Assembly (NCBI GenBank): GCA_017461825.1
Contig: JAFTXB010000273.1
Coordinates: 1 to 25,041 of the forward strand
Length of the DNA: 25,041 nt
Direction of reading: 5' to 3'
Source: Clostridia bacterium
Lineage (GTDB): Bacteria; Bacillota; Clostridia; Oscillospirales; CAG-272
Shown: positions 8,901 through 17,529 of the stretch, piece after piece
How the letters are laid out: the number at the start of each line of letters is the position of its first letter
Position numbering within the stretch: the stretch's first letter is position 1
Notes under the pieces: model-generated
Databases searched by the model: none
What the model was told of the DNA's origin: nothing
The model's input: the letters and a program-made list of their open reading frames with translations, nothing else
Program-made: the position numbers and the translations under genes

Positions 8901-9644
8901 GAATCGGCTTGGAATTTCATGAAGTGGTACACAGGTGCTGAGGCGCAGTCCGATTACGCAAACGAAATGGTTGCGATCATCGGTGACTCCGCAAAGCATC
9001 CCACCGCAAACCGCGTGGCACTCGAAACACTTCCTTGGACGCGTGACGAGTACACCGAGGTTGCAAAGCAGTTTGAAAATCTGGCGGCGATCCCGAACTA
9101 CCCCGGTAGCTACTATCTGGACCGTCACACCGACTTCGCATTCTTGGCGGCTTACAACGATGATGCGGATCCCGTAACCGAGATCCTCAGCTACATCAAC
9201 ACCATTAACAAGGAAATTACCCGTAAACGTGAAGAGTTCAAACTGGAAACGCTTGAGATCGGTCAGACCTTGGCGGATAAGAGAATGAACCAGGCGATGA
9301 ACGCCATTGACAACCTTGTTGAAAAATTTGATGATCCGAAGTATCAGGAAGCAGTGAAGTCCGCTAAATACGCGGTTGCAAACAGAAAGACAACATTGCT
9401 TGATGATACCGCGGCGCTCTTTGAGGCGATTCTCGAAAAGGATTGGAACGGCGAAAAGATCACGATCACAAAGGTGAACGGCGATCAGATCGAGGTGCCC
9501 AGTTATTACAAGAATGTCGGTAAGCAGACCGCTGAAGAAAAGAACGGCGGCTACCGTATCGACAGCCTTGATGAGCAACAGTTGGTATACTTCATTGCGC
9601 AGTGCTTCAGAGATGCAGCAGATGCACTTGAATCTTATCAGTAA
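5967..9644 (+). CDS. Giant secreted solute-binding protein with carbohydrate-binding-like modules
   Basis: The product is 1225 residues, against ~420-560 for usual family-1-type binding proteins. The ATG at 5967 follows AGGAGGA and begins a good signal peptide: positive MRKLK, a hydrophobic core to residue 27, and AVSA near 29. Residues ~70-340 and ~368-530 look like beta-sandwich carbohydrate-binding modules; the second has GQWVEYRFEVDSDGMYEL (415-432). A helical linker follows (530-690). The periplasmic-binding-like domain spans about 698-1110, with GRDQSQVIRNLSTNKFTPETG, LAGMGPDVYLG and a tryptophan-rich hinge. Residues 1120-1225 are mostly helical. No lipobox cysteine follows the signal peptide, so how it stays at the cell surface is unclear. 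First gene of the operon; likely captures an oligosaccharide. Confidence 0.85.
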   Translation: MRKLKITRFVCLVMAMLILVSTAVVAVSASEGSDITDKSIEDYVDELNTISYQEYMAQYAALFQGHKDATTKVVEFDATSNWVFVDNSENKIELANGSWKMTAKDGTVYNSVDEAVAAGFKKSDLVYVDKFDSVDAIYTPAFGAVTWTLDLTSVGLTSEGLYSIALDYYPILGKSAAIEREFYMNGDAPFAEARALSLSKIWSFFKPDETSPLTGTYVLTDKDSMDAILDEAKAAGLTATPSEDNKSIVFDRPLVITQENYQFIDKYGLRYFITDADNNELRPTQLQTPEWTTYTMRDSGGFYANDFGFAIAPDADGKLQLTLEGVNEAVAISAIRLVPYTEAVSYADYLAALKESVGELKAGEGQVKLESEYPYHTSTNVVYPIEDRASALTSPADPKRTLLNTIGTEKWSTAGQWVEYRFEVDSDGMYELFARYKQSYLDGMYTNRMLMIYTEYDSLEEYKAAVGTEAGYYNGVPFSEASELRFDYGDSWQVTALTNGSGDDKTYQLYFKEGVAYTVRLEVTLGSMSDLVQRIEKVLNALNADYLSIIKLTGTSPDDYRDYSFSRLLPDTLLDLMVQANELESISKFLKETAGVASTYSSTCDKLVNLLRKLAFDEDEIAKNLKNVKAYVGNLGTFLTDAKTQPLQLDYLMIQPAESEAPKAEANFIQSFLHEFKSFIQSFFRDYNSMGAMEDNDTNKVIDVWLAYGRDQSQVIRNLSTNKFTPETGISVNLKLVAGSTLLPSILAGMGPDVYLGLADATVINYAIRGALQNIEEKDGFQEMVDECFTHAAMIQLEIADADGDVHTYGLPETQTFQMMFLRLDILAELGIEIPKTWEDIYTAQSKLESNNMEIGLNTNYKIFLYQTNGDLYADDGMRINLDSVKGLAAFEKMCNLFTQHSFEYQYDAANRFRTGEMPIILSSYTGLYNQLKVFATEIEGKWVFVPVPGTVQEDGTINNTADSTIAAVVMIKGIEDEESAWNFMKWYTGAEAQSDYANEMVAIIGDSAKHPTANRVALETLPWTRDEYTEVAKQFENLAAIPNYPGSYYLDRHTDFAFLAAYNDDADPVTEILSYINTINKEITRKREEFKLETLEIGQTLADKRMNQAMNAIDNLVEKFDDPKYQEAVKSAKYAVANRKTTLLDDTAALFEAILEKDWNGEKITITKVNGDQIEVPSYYKNVGKQTAEEKNGGYRIDSLDEQQLVYFIAQCFRDAADALESYQ

Positions 9645-9686
9645 TCCCGCTTCAAGAAATTCTATCTATTTAAGGAGAATGAGCAA

Positions 9687-10634
9687 ATGTCAAAAAAATC
9701 GGCAGAATATCAAGCTGTTGCCAGAAAGGACATTACCTATCGGCAGTGGATATGGAAAGAAATGAAGCGGAATAAGGTCGCGTATCTGATGATCGCACCC
9801 TATGTTCTGGTGTTCACCTTGTTCACTATCGTACCCGTCCTTCTCTCTTTCGTAATCAGCTTTACAGACTTTAACATGCTTCAGTTCCCGAATTTTGTCG
9901 GGCTGGAAAACTACATCAACCTGTTCTTCGCAGATGACATTTTCTTGATTTCAGCGAAAAACACTTTGATCTTCGCGGTTATCGTAGGACCTGTTTCCTA
10001 CCTTATGTCCTTCCTCGTTGCATGGTTTATCAACGAGCTTTCCCCCAAGATCCGTTCGGTCGTTACCTTGATCTTCTACGCTCCCGCAATTTCGGGTCAG
10101 GTATATATGATCTGGGGTACGCTGTTTAGTGCTGACTCGCAGGGTTGGGTAAACGCAACCCTGCTCGAGACGGGAATCATAGAATCCCCGATCTCGTGGT
10201 TTAAGGATGCCGACTATGTTATGCCTCTGTGTATCGTGGTTGCTCTTTGGACCTCGCTCGGTACCTCGTTTTTGTCCTTTATCGCAGGTTTGCAGGGCGT
10301 TGACCGTTCTCTGTATGAGGCGGGTGCCGTGGACGGTGTCAAGAACCGTTGGCAGGAGCTGTGGTACATTACACTGCCCAGCATGAAGCCGCAGTTGATG
10401 TTCGGTGCTATCATGGCGATCACCAACTCCTTTGGATTTGGTGGCGTTGTAACCGCGTTGGCAGGTCTGCCTTCGGTTGACTATGCCGCACACACCATTA
10501 TGAACCACCTGGAGGACTACGGTGGAGCACGTTATGAAATCGGTTACTCTTCTGCGATCGCGGTCGTACTGTTCCTTGTTATGATCGGTGCGAACACAGT
10601 CGTTTCGAAAGTCATCTCAAAGGTAGGTTCGTGA
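9687..10634 (+). CDS. Sugar ABC transporter permease, MalF/UgpA type (pair 1)
   Basis: The 315-residue inner-membrane protein has about six membrane spans beginning at residue ~33, with a cytosolic basic N-terminus. The EAA loop that docks the ATPase is EAGAVDGVKNRWQELWYITLPSMKP (211-235, the stretch holding the conserved EAA...G motif). It starts 42 bp after the binding-protein gene behind AAGGAGAA, and its stop is one base from the next start. It should form the channel heterodimer with the following permease and receive substrate from the upstream binding protein. The substrate cannot be read from sequence. Confidence 0.92.
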   Translation: MSKKSAEYQAVARKDITYRQWIWKEMKRNKVAYLMIAPYVLVFTLFTIVPVLLSFVISFTDFNMLQFPNFVGLENYINLFFADDIFLISAKNTLIFAVIVGPVSYLMSFLVAWFINELSPKIRSVVTLIFYAPAISGQVYMIWGTLFSADSQGWVNATLLETGIIESPISWFKDADYVMPLCIVVALWTSLGTSFLSFIAGLQGVDRSLYEAGAVDGVKNRWQELWYITLPSMKPQLMFGAIMAITNSFGFGGVVTALAGLPSVDYAAHTIMNHLEDYGGARYEIGYSSAIAVVLFLVMIGANTVVSKVISKVGS

Positions 10635-10635
10635 T

Positions 10636-11508
10636 ATGGCAAAGCTTAGAACAAGAAAACATAAGGTCGTCCTCTCCCGTTCCGCGGGAGGCGACGCAGG
10701 TATTACATTCCTGCTTACAATCCTCGGCATTTTCATGTTTTTGCCGATGGTCTACGTCATCAGCCAATCGCTTAAGCCTTTGGACGAATTGTGGATGTAT
10801 CCTCCCCGATTCATTGTTAAAAACCCCACCTTGGGCAACTTCAAGGATCTGTTTACCTTGATGAACGATTCATGGGTGCCGTTCTCTCGTTACATCTTTA
10901 ATACCGTCTTTACCTCTGTCGGAGGTACCTTCGGACACTTGTTCATTGCTTCTATGTGTGCTTACGCATTGGCAAAGATCAAATTCCCGGGCGGTAAGGC
11001 TATCTTTAAAACCATTCGTACATCCCTGATGTTCCACTCCACGGTTACCGCGATCACCAACTTCATGTTGATGAGCGCGTTCCAGATGATCGATACTTAC
11101 TGGGCGATCATCGTTCCCGCTTGGGGTTATACGTTGGGTCTGTACTTGATGAAGCAGTTTATGGACAGCTCGGTGCCTGACACCGTTTTGGAAAGCGCGC
11201 GTCTTGACGGTGCAAGCGAGATCCGTACCTATTGGACGATTGCGATGCCCATGGTTAAGCCCGCATGGCTGACACTGATCATTTATTCGTTCCAAGCTCT
11301 TTGGAACGCAGGTGCTTCCACTTACATTTATTCGGAGCAGTTGAAATCCTTCAACTATGCGATCGGAAAGATCACCGCGGGCGGTATCAAGCGTCAGGGT
11401 GCATCTGCTGCGGCAACTGTTTTGATGATGGCTGTACCGATTCTCGTATTTGTAATTTCGCAGTCGAACATCATTGAGACGATGGGTTCGAGCGGTATGA
11501 AAGACTAA
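10636..11508 (+). CDS. Carbohydrate ABC transporter permease, MalG/UgpE type (pair 1)
   Basis: The 290-residue protein has six predicted spans and an EAA loop at 186-210 (ESARLDGASEIRTYW followed by AMPMVKP), typical of MalG-type partners. The FLPMVYVISQSLKP motif near residue 35 is also family-like. It is separated by one base from the first permease gene, so the two are probably translationally coupled. The next gene starts 10 bp on behind AAGGAGG. Together they make permease pair 1 of an importer whose ATPase is not in the window. Confidence 0.92.
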   Translation: MAKLRTRKHKVVLSRSAGGDAGITFLLTILGIFMFLPMVYVISQSLKPLDELWMYPPRFIVKNPTLGNFKDLFTLMNDSWVPFSRYIFNTVFTSVGGTFGHLFIASMCAYALAKIKFPGGKAIFKTIRTSLMFHSTVTAITNFMLMSAFQMIDTYWAIIVPAWGYTLGLYLMKQFMDSSVPDTVLESARLDGASEIRTYWTIAMPMVKPAWLTLIIYSFQALWNAGASTYIYSEQLKSFNYAIGKITAGGIKRQGASAAATVLMMAVPILVFVISQSNIIETMGSSGMKD

Positions 11509-11518
11509 GGAGGGCAAT

Positions 11519-13660
11519 ATGAAAAGAATAACATCTGTTTTGCTGGTAGTATTGACCCTTGTGATGCTTGCTTCGGCAATGACGGTCGGATCGAGCGCAT
11601 CCTCCGCTTATCAGACATACACTTATTCGATCAGCGGTTCTGCACTCTATTCTCCCGATGCCTATTCGGCAAACAAGTCTGTCGATTATATCGCAATGGG
11701 ATTGGATAAAAATCTCAACAACCCCGGCGATATGGTAACCGATGAACAAAACAACGTTTACATTGCCGACACCGGAAATAACCGTATCATTGTTTTGGAC
11801 CGTTATTACAACGTCAAGTTTTACATCGATTCGTTTATCAACACACAGGGTAACAATGACTCGCTTGCAGCACCTCAGGGTGTGTTTGTTACCGAGGAGG
11901 CTATCTGGGTGTGTGATACCGACAAGAACCGTATCGTTCGTTTTGACCGAGAGGGTAATTTCGAGCTGATTTTGGACGCTCCCGAGAGCCAGCTCTTTGA
12001 AAGCGACGACGTTTATAAGCCCGTTGCAATGGCAATTGACCAGTACGGAAGAATTTACGTTGTTTCGTCCACCACTTATCAGGGTATCATCGTTATGGAC
12101 TCCGAGGGTGCGTTTGTAGGATTTATCGGTGCGCAGGCGGTTACGATTTCCGCTTGGGAGATCATTTGGAGACGTTTTCAGACCGATGAGCAAAAGAAGC
12201 TGTCAATGTCTTACATTTCCACCGAGTTTAACAACATTACCATTAATGACGAAGGCTTTATCTACGTAACCACTTCTTCTATCGCAGAAAGCTCTGTCAG
12301 CAGCGCGATCAAAGGAAAATCCAAATCGGGTACTTACATGCCTGTCAAGCTTCTCAACCCCGCAGGTAACGAGATCATGAGAAGAAACGGCTTCTGGCCG
12401 CCCGCAGGTGAGGTTGATTATACCAATTCAAAGATGGCAACCTATAGCGGACCTTCCACGATCACCGACGTAGCCGTGGGTCCTGAAAAGACTTGGACGA
12501 TCATCGACTCCAAGCGTAACAAGCTTTATACCTACGACTTTAACGGAAACCTTTTGTTTGCGTTTGGTGACAAGGGTACCATGCTTGGAAGTATCTCCAA
12601 TATTGAGGCTGTAACCTATCAGGACGATACCATGTTGGTATTAGATAGAGGAAGCAACTGTATCGTTGTATATGAGCGTACAGAGTACGGAGATCTGCTT
12701 ATTGAGGCAATTGCGGCAGAAAACTCGCTCGATTACGATTATGCGATCCGTTGTTGGGAGTCTGTTCTGCAAAGAAACTCCAACTTTGATGCCGCTTATG
12801 TCGGTATCGGAAACGCGCATTACCGTAGCGGTGAGTATAAGGAGGCGCTTGCGTCTTATGAGATCGCTTACGAAACCGCCGGTTGGTCGGATTCCTATAA
12901 GGAAGTTCGTAAGGAGGCAATGTCCACATGGTTCATTCCGATCTTGGTGCTTATCATTGCCGCAATCGTGCTGGTTATCAAATTCTTCGGTTGGGCAGCA
13001 AAGGTCAACAAGCGTGTTGCTACCGACGGTAAAGCAAGAAAGACCTTTGGTCAGGAGTTGCTTTACGGCTTCTACGTGATCTTCCATCCGTTTGACGGCT
13101 TCTATGACCTAAAGCATGAGCACCGCGGATCTGTTCGCGCTTCTATCGTATTCGTTGTATTGACCGTGGTAGCATTCTTCTACCAAAGCGTTGGTCAGGG
13201 ATACGTACTCAATCCCACAGGTTCTTATTCCACCATTTTCGCGCAGGCAATTTCGGTTTTGATCCCGCTGTTCCTGTTCGTAGTTGCAAACTGGTGTCTG
13301 ACCACCTTGTTTGAGGGCGAAGGAAGCTTTAAGGATATCTTTATTGCCGCTTCGTACAGCTTGTTGCCTTTGATCATGCTCAATATTCCGGCAACGCTGT
13401 TCTCTAACTGGGTTACCACTACCGAGGCTTCGATCATCACAATGATCGGTACGCTGGCGTTCATTTGGACGTTCATTCTCTTGTTCTTCGGTACCATGGT
13501 CACACACGACTATTCTATGTTCAAGAATCTGATCACCATCATCGGTACGGTGGTTGCAATGGCTTGTATCGTCTTCATTGTATTGCTTTTCAGCATGCTG
13601 CTTTCGAAGCTGGTCAGCCTTGTTACCAATATCGTAACCGAGCTACAGTATCGGGCGTAA
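11519..13660 (+). CDS. NHL-repeat / TPR / Yip1-domain membrane protein
   Basis: The 713-residue protein has three parts. A signal peptide (1-29) leads to an extracellular NHL-type beta-propeller (about 55-390), with repeats such as NPGDMVTDEQNNVYIADTGN and DRYYNVKF. A short TPR unit follows (402-455; YDYAIRCWESVLQRN, GEYKEALASYEIAYE). Then come a membrane span (471-488), a basic linker and a five-span Yip1-like domain (~515-700; FHPFDGFYDLKHEHRGS). The propeller and TPR should face outside. Proteins annotated as YIP1 family occur beside similar sugar transporter operons in Firmicutes; their role is not established. It may act as a surface sensor or scaffold that organises the transporter; that is inference. 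Confidence 0.8.
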   Translation: MKRITSVLLVVLTLVMLASAMTVGSSASSAYQTYTYSISGSALYSPDAYSANKSVDYIAMGLDKNLNNPGDMVTDEQNNVYIADTGNNRIIVLDRYYNVKFYIDSFINTQGNNDSLAAPQGVFVTEEAIWVCDTDKNRIVRFDREGNFELILDAPESQLFESDDVYKPVAMAIDQYGRIYVVSSTTYQGIIVMDSEGAFVGFIGAQAVTISAWEIIWRRFQTDEQKKLSMSYISTEFNNITINDEGFIYVTTSSIAESSVSSAIKGKSKSGTYMPVKLLNPAGNEIMRRNGFWPPAGEVDYTNSKMATYSGPSTITDVAVGPEKTWTIIDSKRNKLYTYDFNGNLLFAFGDKGTMLGSISNIEAVTYQDDTMLVLDRGSNCIVVYERTEYGDLLIEAIAAENSLDYDYAIRCWESVLQRNSNFDAAYVGIGNAHYRSGEYKEALASYEIAYETAGWSDSYKEVRKEAMSTWFIPILVLIIAAIVLVIKFFGWAAKVNKRVATDGKARKTFGQELLYGFYVIFHPFDGFYDLKHEHRGSVRASIVFVVLTVVAFFYQSVGQGYVLNPTGSYSTIFAQAISVLIPLFLFVVANWCLTTLFEGEGSFKDIFIAASYSLLPLIMLNIPATLFSNWVTTTEASIITMIGTLAFIWTFILLFFGTMVTHDYSMFKNLITIIGTVVAMACIVFIVLLFSMLLSKLVSLVTNIVTELQYRA

Positions 13661-13681
13661 AGACAGACAGGAGGTTATGAA

Positions 13682-16600
13682 ATGAAATTACACAATAGAA
13701 TTTTTTCGACACTCTTAGCTGTCATCCTGATGTTGGGGGCATTGAGCGGTCTTTCCGTAATCGGAGTTGGGGCTGCGGAGGAAAACAGCAACAACCAAAA
13801 CGTGGATGCAGATGAGCTGATCGAGAATACTTATGTCAATACCGTGTTCAAAACTCCGGAAGAGAAGTTGGCAACAATGACTCCCGTTGATCACATGAAC
13901 AACCAGTATTCACGCCTTTACATCGATCCCGTCAGTGGCGAGGTCGCTGTTGAAAATTTGACAACCGGAGAAATTATGTTCTCCAACCCCTACGACGTTG
14001 CAAGTTCACAGGGTTCGGCTTCTACAAAGAAGCAGATCCTCTCGCAGCTCGTCGTTCAATATGTTGACAACGGTACCACAAAATACCTTTACAGCTTTGA
14101 AGAGGCTGCAATGCGTGAGCAGATCACCGTTCTCAACATCAAAAACGGTGTTCGCGTTGAGTATACCATTGGACGTGAGGAATCCAGAAAGCTGGTTCCG
14201 AGATGGATCAGATCCGACCGCTTTGATAAATTCATCAAAGAACCGCTGGATGCGGCAAAGGAGGCAGGAGAGATCTCCGAGTTCTTCCACGGTAAGTTCT
14301 TGACCTACTATACCTTCCAATCGGTCGCAGAAAAGAGCTCTAAGAAGGCAAAGGAACAGCTCGTAATGCAGTATCCTTGCTGTGAGGAGATGGATATCTA
14401 CGTATTTGCAACCGACGCTTCCTCCGTTGAAGTGAACTGGTGTGAGGCTTACATTAAGGCTTATTGTGAGGATTACACCTTTGAAGAAATGGATCTTGAC
14501 CACGAGATCACCGGATACATTGCAACCGATGAGCAATACCCCGTGTTCAAAATGGCGTTGGAGTATTCGCTCGATGAAAAAGGCGCGCTTTCGGTTCGTC
14601 TGCCTTGTAACGGTCTGCGTTACGACATGGCGGTTTATACGCTGGAATATATCAGCGTTTTGCCTTACATGGGTGCGGGCAACAGCCTTAACGCCGGTCT
14701 GGATTACGAAAACTATAACTTCTATCCCGATGGCTCCGGTTCATTGTTCGATTTTGAACAGCTGAACACCAAGTCCACCACTACCGTGCGCGGTAAGGTT
14801 TACGGATTGGACTATGCTTACCACAATATTTCGGGTGTAACCTATCAAAAGACCATCCGTTACCCCATCTACGGTACGGTTTCTGCCGAGTATTTCCATA
14901 CGTTTACTTACACCACTCCCGAATATATAAAGGGTGAGGATGGTAAAATGGTGCCTACCGGCAAGGATATCAACGTTACCGAAACGGTTTCCAACACCGT
15001 TGTGGGATTGGATGAGATCGAGGAGTATGTAACTTCTCAAAAGGGCACTTTGCTCCCCGGAGTTACCACCACTTCTTATCAGCGCGGGTTTGTAGCCTTT
15101 ATCGAATCGGGCGAGTCTTTGGCAGAGATCTCTACCTACCACGCAGGTTCGCTGAGTGACTATAACTCGATGATGAACTACTTCAACCCTAAGCCTAAGG
15201 ACAGCTACGACATTGCAGATTCTATTTCTGTTACCAGCAGCTCTTCTTGGACGGTCGTATCCGATCGTAAATATACCGGTAGCATTTTGATCCGTTATCA
15301 GATGCTCACCGATAAAGCAATTGGTGATGAAGCGATTGCCGATGCTAAGGCAGACGGCAAGACCTTTAAGTATTACGATACTTCTTGGCTTGGAATGGCA
15401 GAGGCTTACCGTGACTACCTCGTTTCAAACGGAACGCTCACAAAGCTGACCGAGGAGGAACTGGAGGCGAATATTCCTCTGTATCTTGAGGTGTTCGGCG
15501 CGCTGGAGACACAGCAACAGATCGCAACGATTCCTGTTGATGTTATGACTCCCTTGACCACCTTCGAAAATGTTAATCAAATGTATACCGATCTGTCCGA
15601 TGCAGGAATCAAGAACATCAACTTTAAGCTCACAGGCTTTGCAAACGGCGGTATGTATTACACCGTTCCCGCAGCGCTCAAGTGGGAAAAGGCAGTTGGC
15701 GGAGCCAATGGCTTTAACCAACTTATTCAGGATTCCAAGGATGCAGAGGCAAAAGGCGAGCATATGGGAATTTTCCCCGATTTCGATTTTGCTTACTTGC
15801 AGGTCAACGAATTGTTTGACAGCACAAACCTGAAAAAGGATGCTATCAAAACGATCGATAACCGTTATTCTTCGTTCAGACAGTACAGCGCAACCCAGCA
15901 GTCTTATGTAAGCTTCTTCCAGCTTGCTATCGCGCCTTCTCGTTACAGCAAATTCTATACCAAGCTTTTAGAGAAGTACTCTCAATATGATATTAAGACG
16001 ATGTCGGTCGCTTCTCTCGGTACGGCACTCAACTCCGACTTTGATGAGGATGAGCCTTACAACCGTGAAGACAGTAAGCTGCATACAGTGCAAGCCTTTG
16101 AGGATCTTAAGTCGGCAGGCTACAGCCTGATGACCGAGGGCGCAAATGCTTACTCTTGGGGCTATATTGATCACATCATTAATGTCGACCTCGACTCCAG
16201 CCGTTACATCAAGTCCAGCGCTTCCGTTCCTTTCATCGGTGCGGTTCTGCACGGATATGTTCAGTTTGCCGGTACTCCCTTCAATGAGGAGGGCGATACC
16301 GATTACGCAATTCTCCGTGCAATCGAAAACGGCGCAGGCATGTACTTCATTCTGTCTTATCAGAACACGCAGGAGCTGAAAGAGGATATGTTCCTCAGCC
16401 AGTATTATTCGGTGCGCTATGATATTTGGCAGGAGGATGTTGTTGAGTTCTACAATGAACTGAACGGCTTGCTTAAGGATGTTCAAGACAAGGTTATCAT
16501 TAACCATCAATTCCTCACGGGTGACCGTGTACTCGATCTGGATGAGCTGGAGGCCGATTTGGCAGAGCAGCTCAAAAAGGCAGAGGAAGAGGAGCTGAAA

Positions 16601-17509
16601 AAGCAGGAAGAACTCGAAACCGCAAAGGGTGTTGCAGTTGCCGATGCATGGAAGACCGCTGAGTCTGCCGCTCGCAACATTAAAGCAATCATTGAGGAGA
16701 TGGCTGAGATCAATGCCGAGGATATCGAGGCAAAAGCAACTCAGCTTAAGAACTTGCTGACCAATCTTCCCAGCTGGATCGCACTGGCTTACGGTGAGGT
16801 TGAGGCAGATCCCGACGGTCTTGAGGGTGAAACTGCTAAGAGCTCTATCGAAACTGTAAAGAATCAGCTCAACACCATTAAGTCTACCACTGTCAGCATT
16901 TTGAAGGCATACAAGACAATTGAAAAGAAGTATGCCGAGATCCTTACTGTGATCGAAGATGTCAAGGCGGCAAAGGTTACCATTCAGGAGACCACCAAGC
17001 TGTCGGCAGAGGTCAAGGAAAAGTATCTGCAAAAGATCGATATTTATCTCAAGGATGCGGAAGAGCTGTTAGCTCCGGCACTTGAGGAAGTAAACAGATA
17101 TTTGAGCTACGTTCAGGATGATACGTCAGAGACATCTGTTGTTGCAATCGCAATGGGTGCGGTAAGCGCACTCGATGTGGTTCCCGAAGGCTTTACTCAA
17201 GCGCTTGATATGAAAACGCTTTGCGGAGATTCTGTATTTACCGCAGAGAGCCTTCGCAACGAAGCAGTCATCAAGGATGATGAGACCGGTGAAGACGGTG
17301 AAGATGACGGAGACACCGAGGAAAACAAATATCTTGTTGATAACAACCAGATCGTTGTAGTGACTTACGGTGACCGTAATGATGAGACCTTTGAGAAAAC
17401 TGCTTATAAGTCCTTTATTCTTAACTACAATAACTTTGCAGTAAGAGTAACCTACAAAAACAAGAGTTACACGATCCCCAGCGGCGGATACGTTGTGATT
17501 TACGACTGA
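13682..17509 (+). CDS. Large secreted DUF5696-like protein
   Basis: The 1275-residue protein carries a signal peptide (1-32, ending VGAAEE). The body up to ~930 resembles proteins annotated DUF5696, found next to YIP1-type and sugar-transport genes. Residues ~596-900 have an alternating strand/helix pattern with aromatic and acidic motifs (FKLTGFANGG, GIFPDFDFAYLQ, MTEGANAYSWGY, YFILSYQNTQEL), consistent with a TIM-barrel glycosidase-like fold. This is inference; I cannot assign catalytic residues. Residues ~950-1145 form long charged helices or coiled coil (KKAEEEELKKQEELE). An acidic linker (about 1199-1214) precedes a small C-terminal beta domain. No lipobox or LPXTG anchor is seen. It starts 21 bp after the Yip1 gene behind AGGAGG. 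Confidence 0.75.
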   Translation: MKLHNRIFSTLLAVILMLGALSGLSVIGVGAAEENSNNQNVDADELIENTYVNTVFKTPEEKLATMTPVDHMNNQYSRLYIDPVSGEVAVENLTTGEIMFSNPYDVASSQGSASTKKQILSQLVVQYVDNGTTKYLYSFEEAAMREQITVLNIKNGVRVEYTIGREESRKLVPRWIRSDRFDKFIKEPLDAAKEAGEISEFFHGKFLTYYTFQSVAEKSSKKAKEQLVMQYPCCEEMDIYVFATDASSVEVNWCEAYIKAYCEDYTFEEMDLDHEITGYIATDEQYPVFKMALEYSLDEKGALSVRLPCNGLRYDMAVYTLEYISVLPYMGAGNSLNAGLDYENYNFYPDGSGSLFDFEQLNTKSTTTVRGKVYGLDYAYHNISGVTYQKTIRYPIYGTVSAEYFHTFTYTTPEYIKGEDGKMVPTGKDINVTETVSNTVVGLDEIEEYVTSQKGTLLPGVTTTSYQRGFVAFIESGESLAEISTYHAGSLSDYNSMMNYFNPKPKDSYDIADSISVTSSSSWTVVSDRKYTGSILIRYQMLTDKAIGDEAIADAKADGKTFKYYDTSWLGMAEAYRDYLVSNGTLTKLTEEELEANIPLYLEVFGALETQQQIATIPVDVMTPLTTFENVNQMYTDLSDAGIKNINFKLTGFANGGMYYTVPAALKWEKAVGGANGFNQLIQDSKDAEAKGEHMGIFPDFDFAYLQVNELFDSTNLKKDAIKTIDNRYSSFRQYSATQQSYVSFFQLAIAPSRYSKFYTKLLEKYSQYDIKTMSVASLGTALNSDFDEDEPYNREDSKLHTVQAFEDLKSAGYSLMTEGANAYSWGYIDHIINVDLDSSRYIKSSASVPFIGAVLHGYVQFAGTPFNEEGDTDYAILRAIENGAGMYFILSYQNTQELKEDMFLSQYYSVRYDIWQEDVVEFYNELNGLLKDVQDKVIINHQFLTGDRVLDLDELEADLAEQLKKAEEEELKKQEELETAKGVAVADAWKTAESAARNIKAIIEEMAEINAEDIEAKATQLKNLLTNLPSWIALAYGEVEADPDGLEGETAKSSIETVKNQLNTIKSTTVSILKAYKTIEKKYAEILTVIEDVKAAKVTIQETTKLSAEVKEKYLQKIDIYLKDAEELLAPALEEVNRYLSYVQDDTSETSVVAIAMGAVSALDVVPEGFTQALDMKTLCGDSVFTAESLRNEAVIKDDETGEDGEDDGDTEENKYLVDNNQIVVVTYGDRNDETFEKTAYKSFILNYNNFAVRVTYKNKSYTIPSGGYVVIYD

Positions 17510-17529
17510 GAAAGGGAGGTTGATTTCCT

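Noticed and set aside
7881..9578. 565-residue minus-strand frame inside the binding-protein gene
   Set aside because: Antisense shadow; composition (rich in Leu, Val, Cys and His) and lack of motifs or start signals argue against it.
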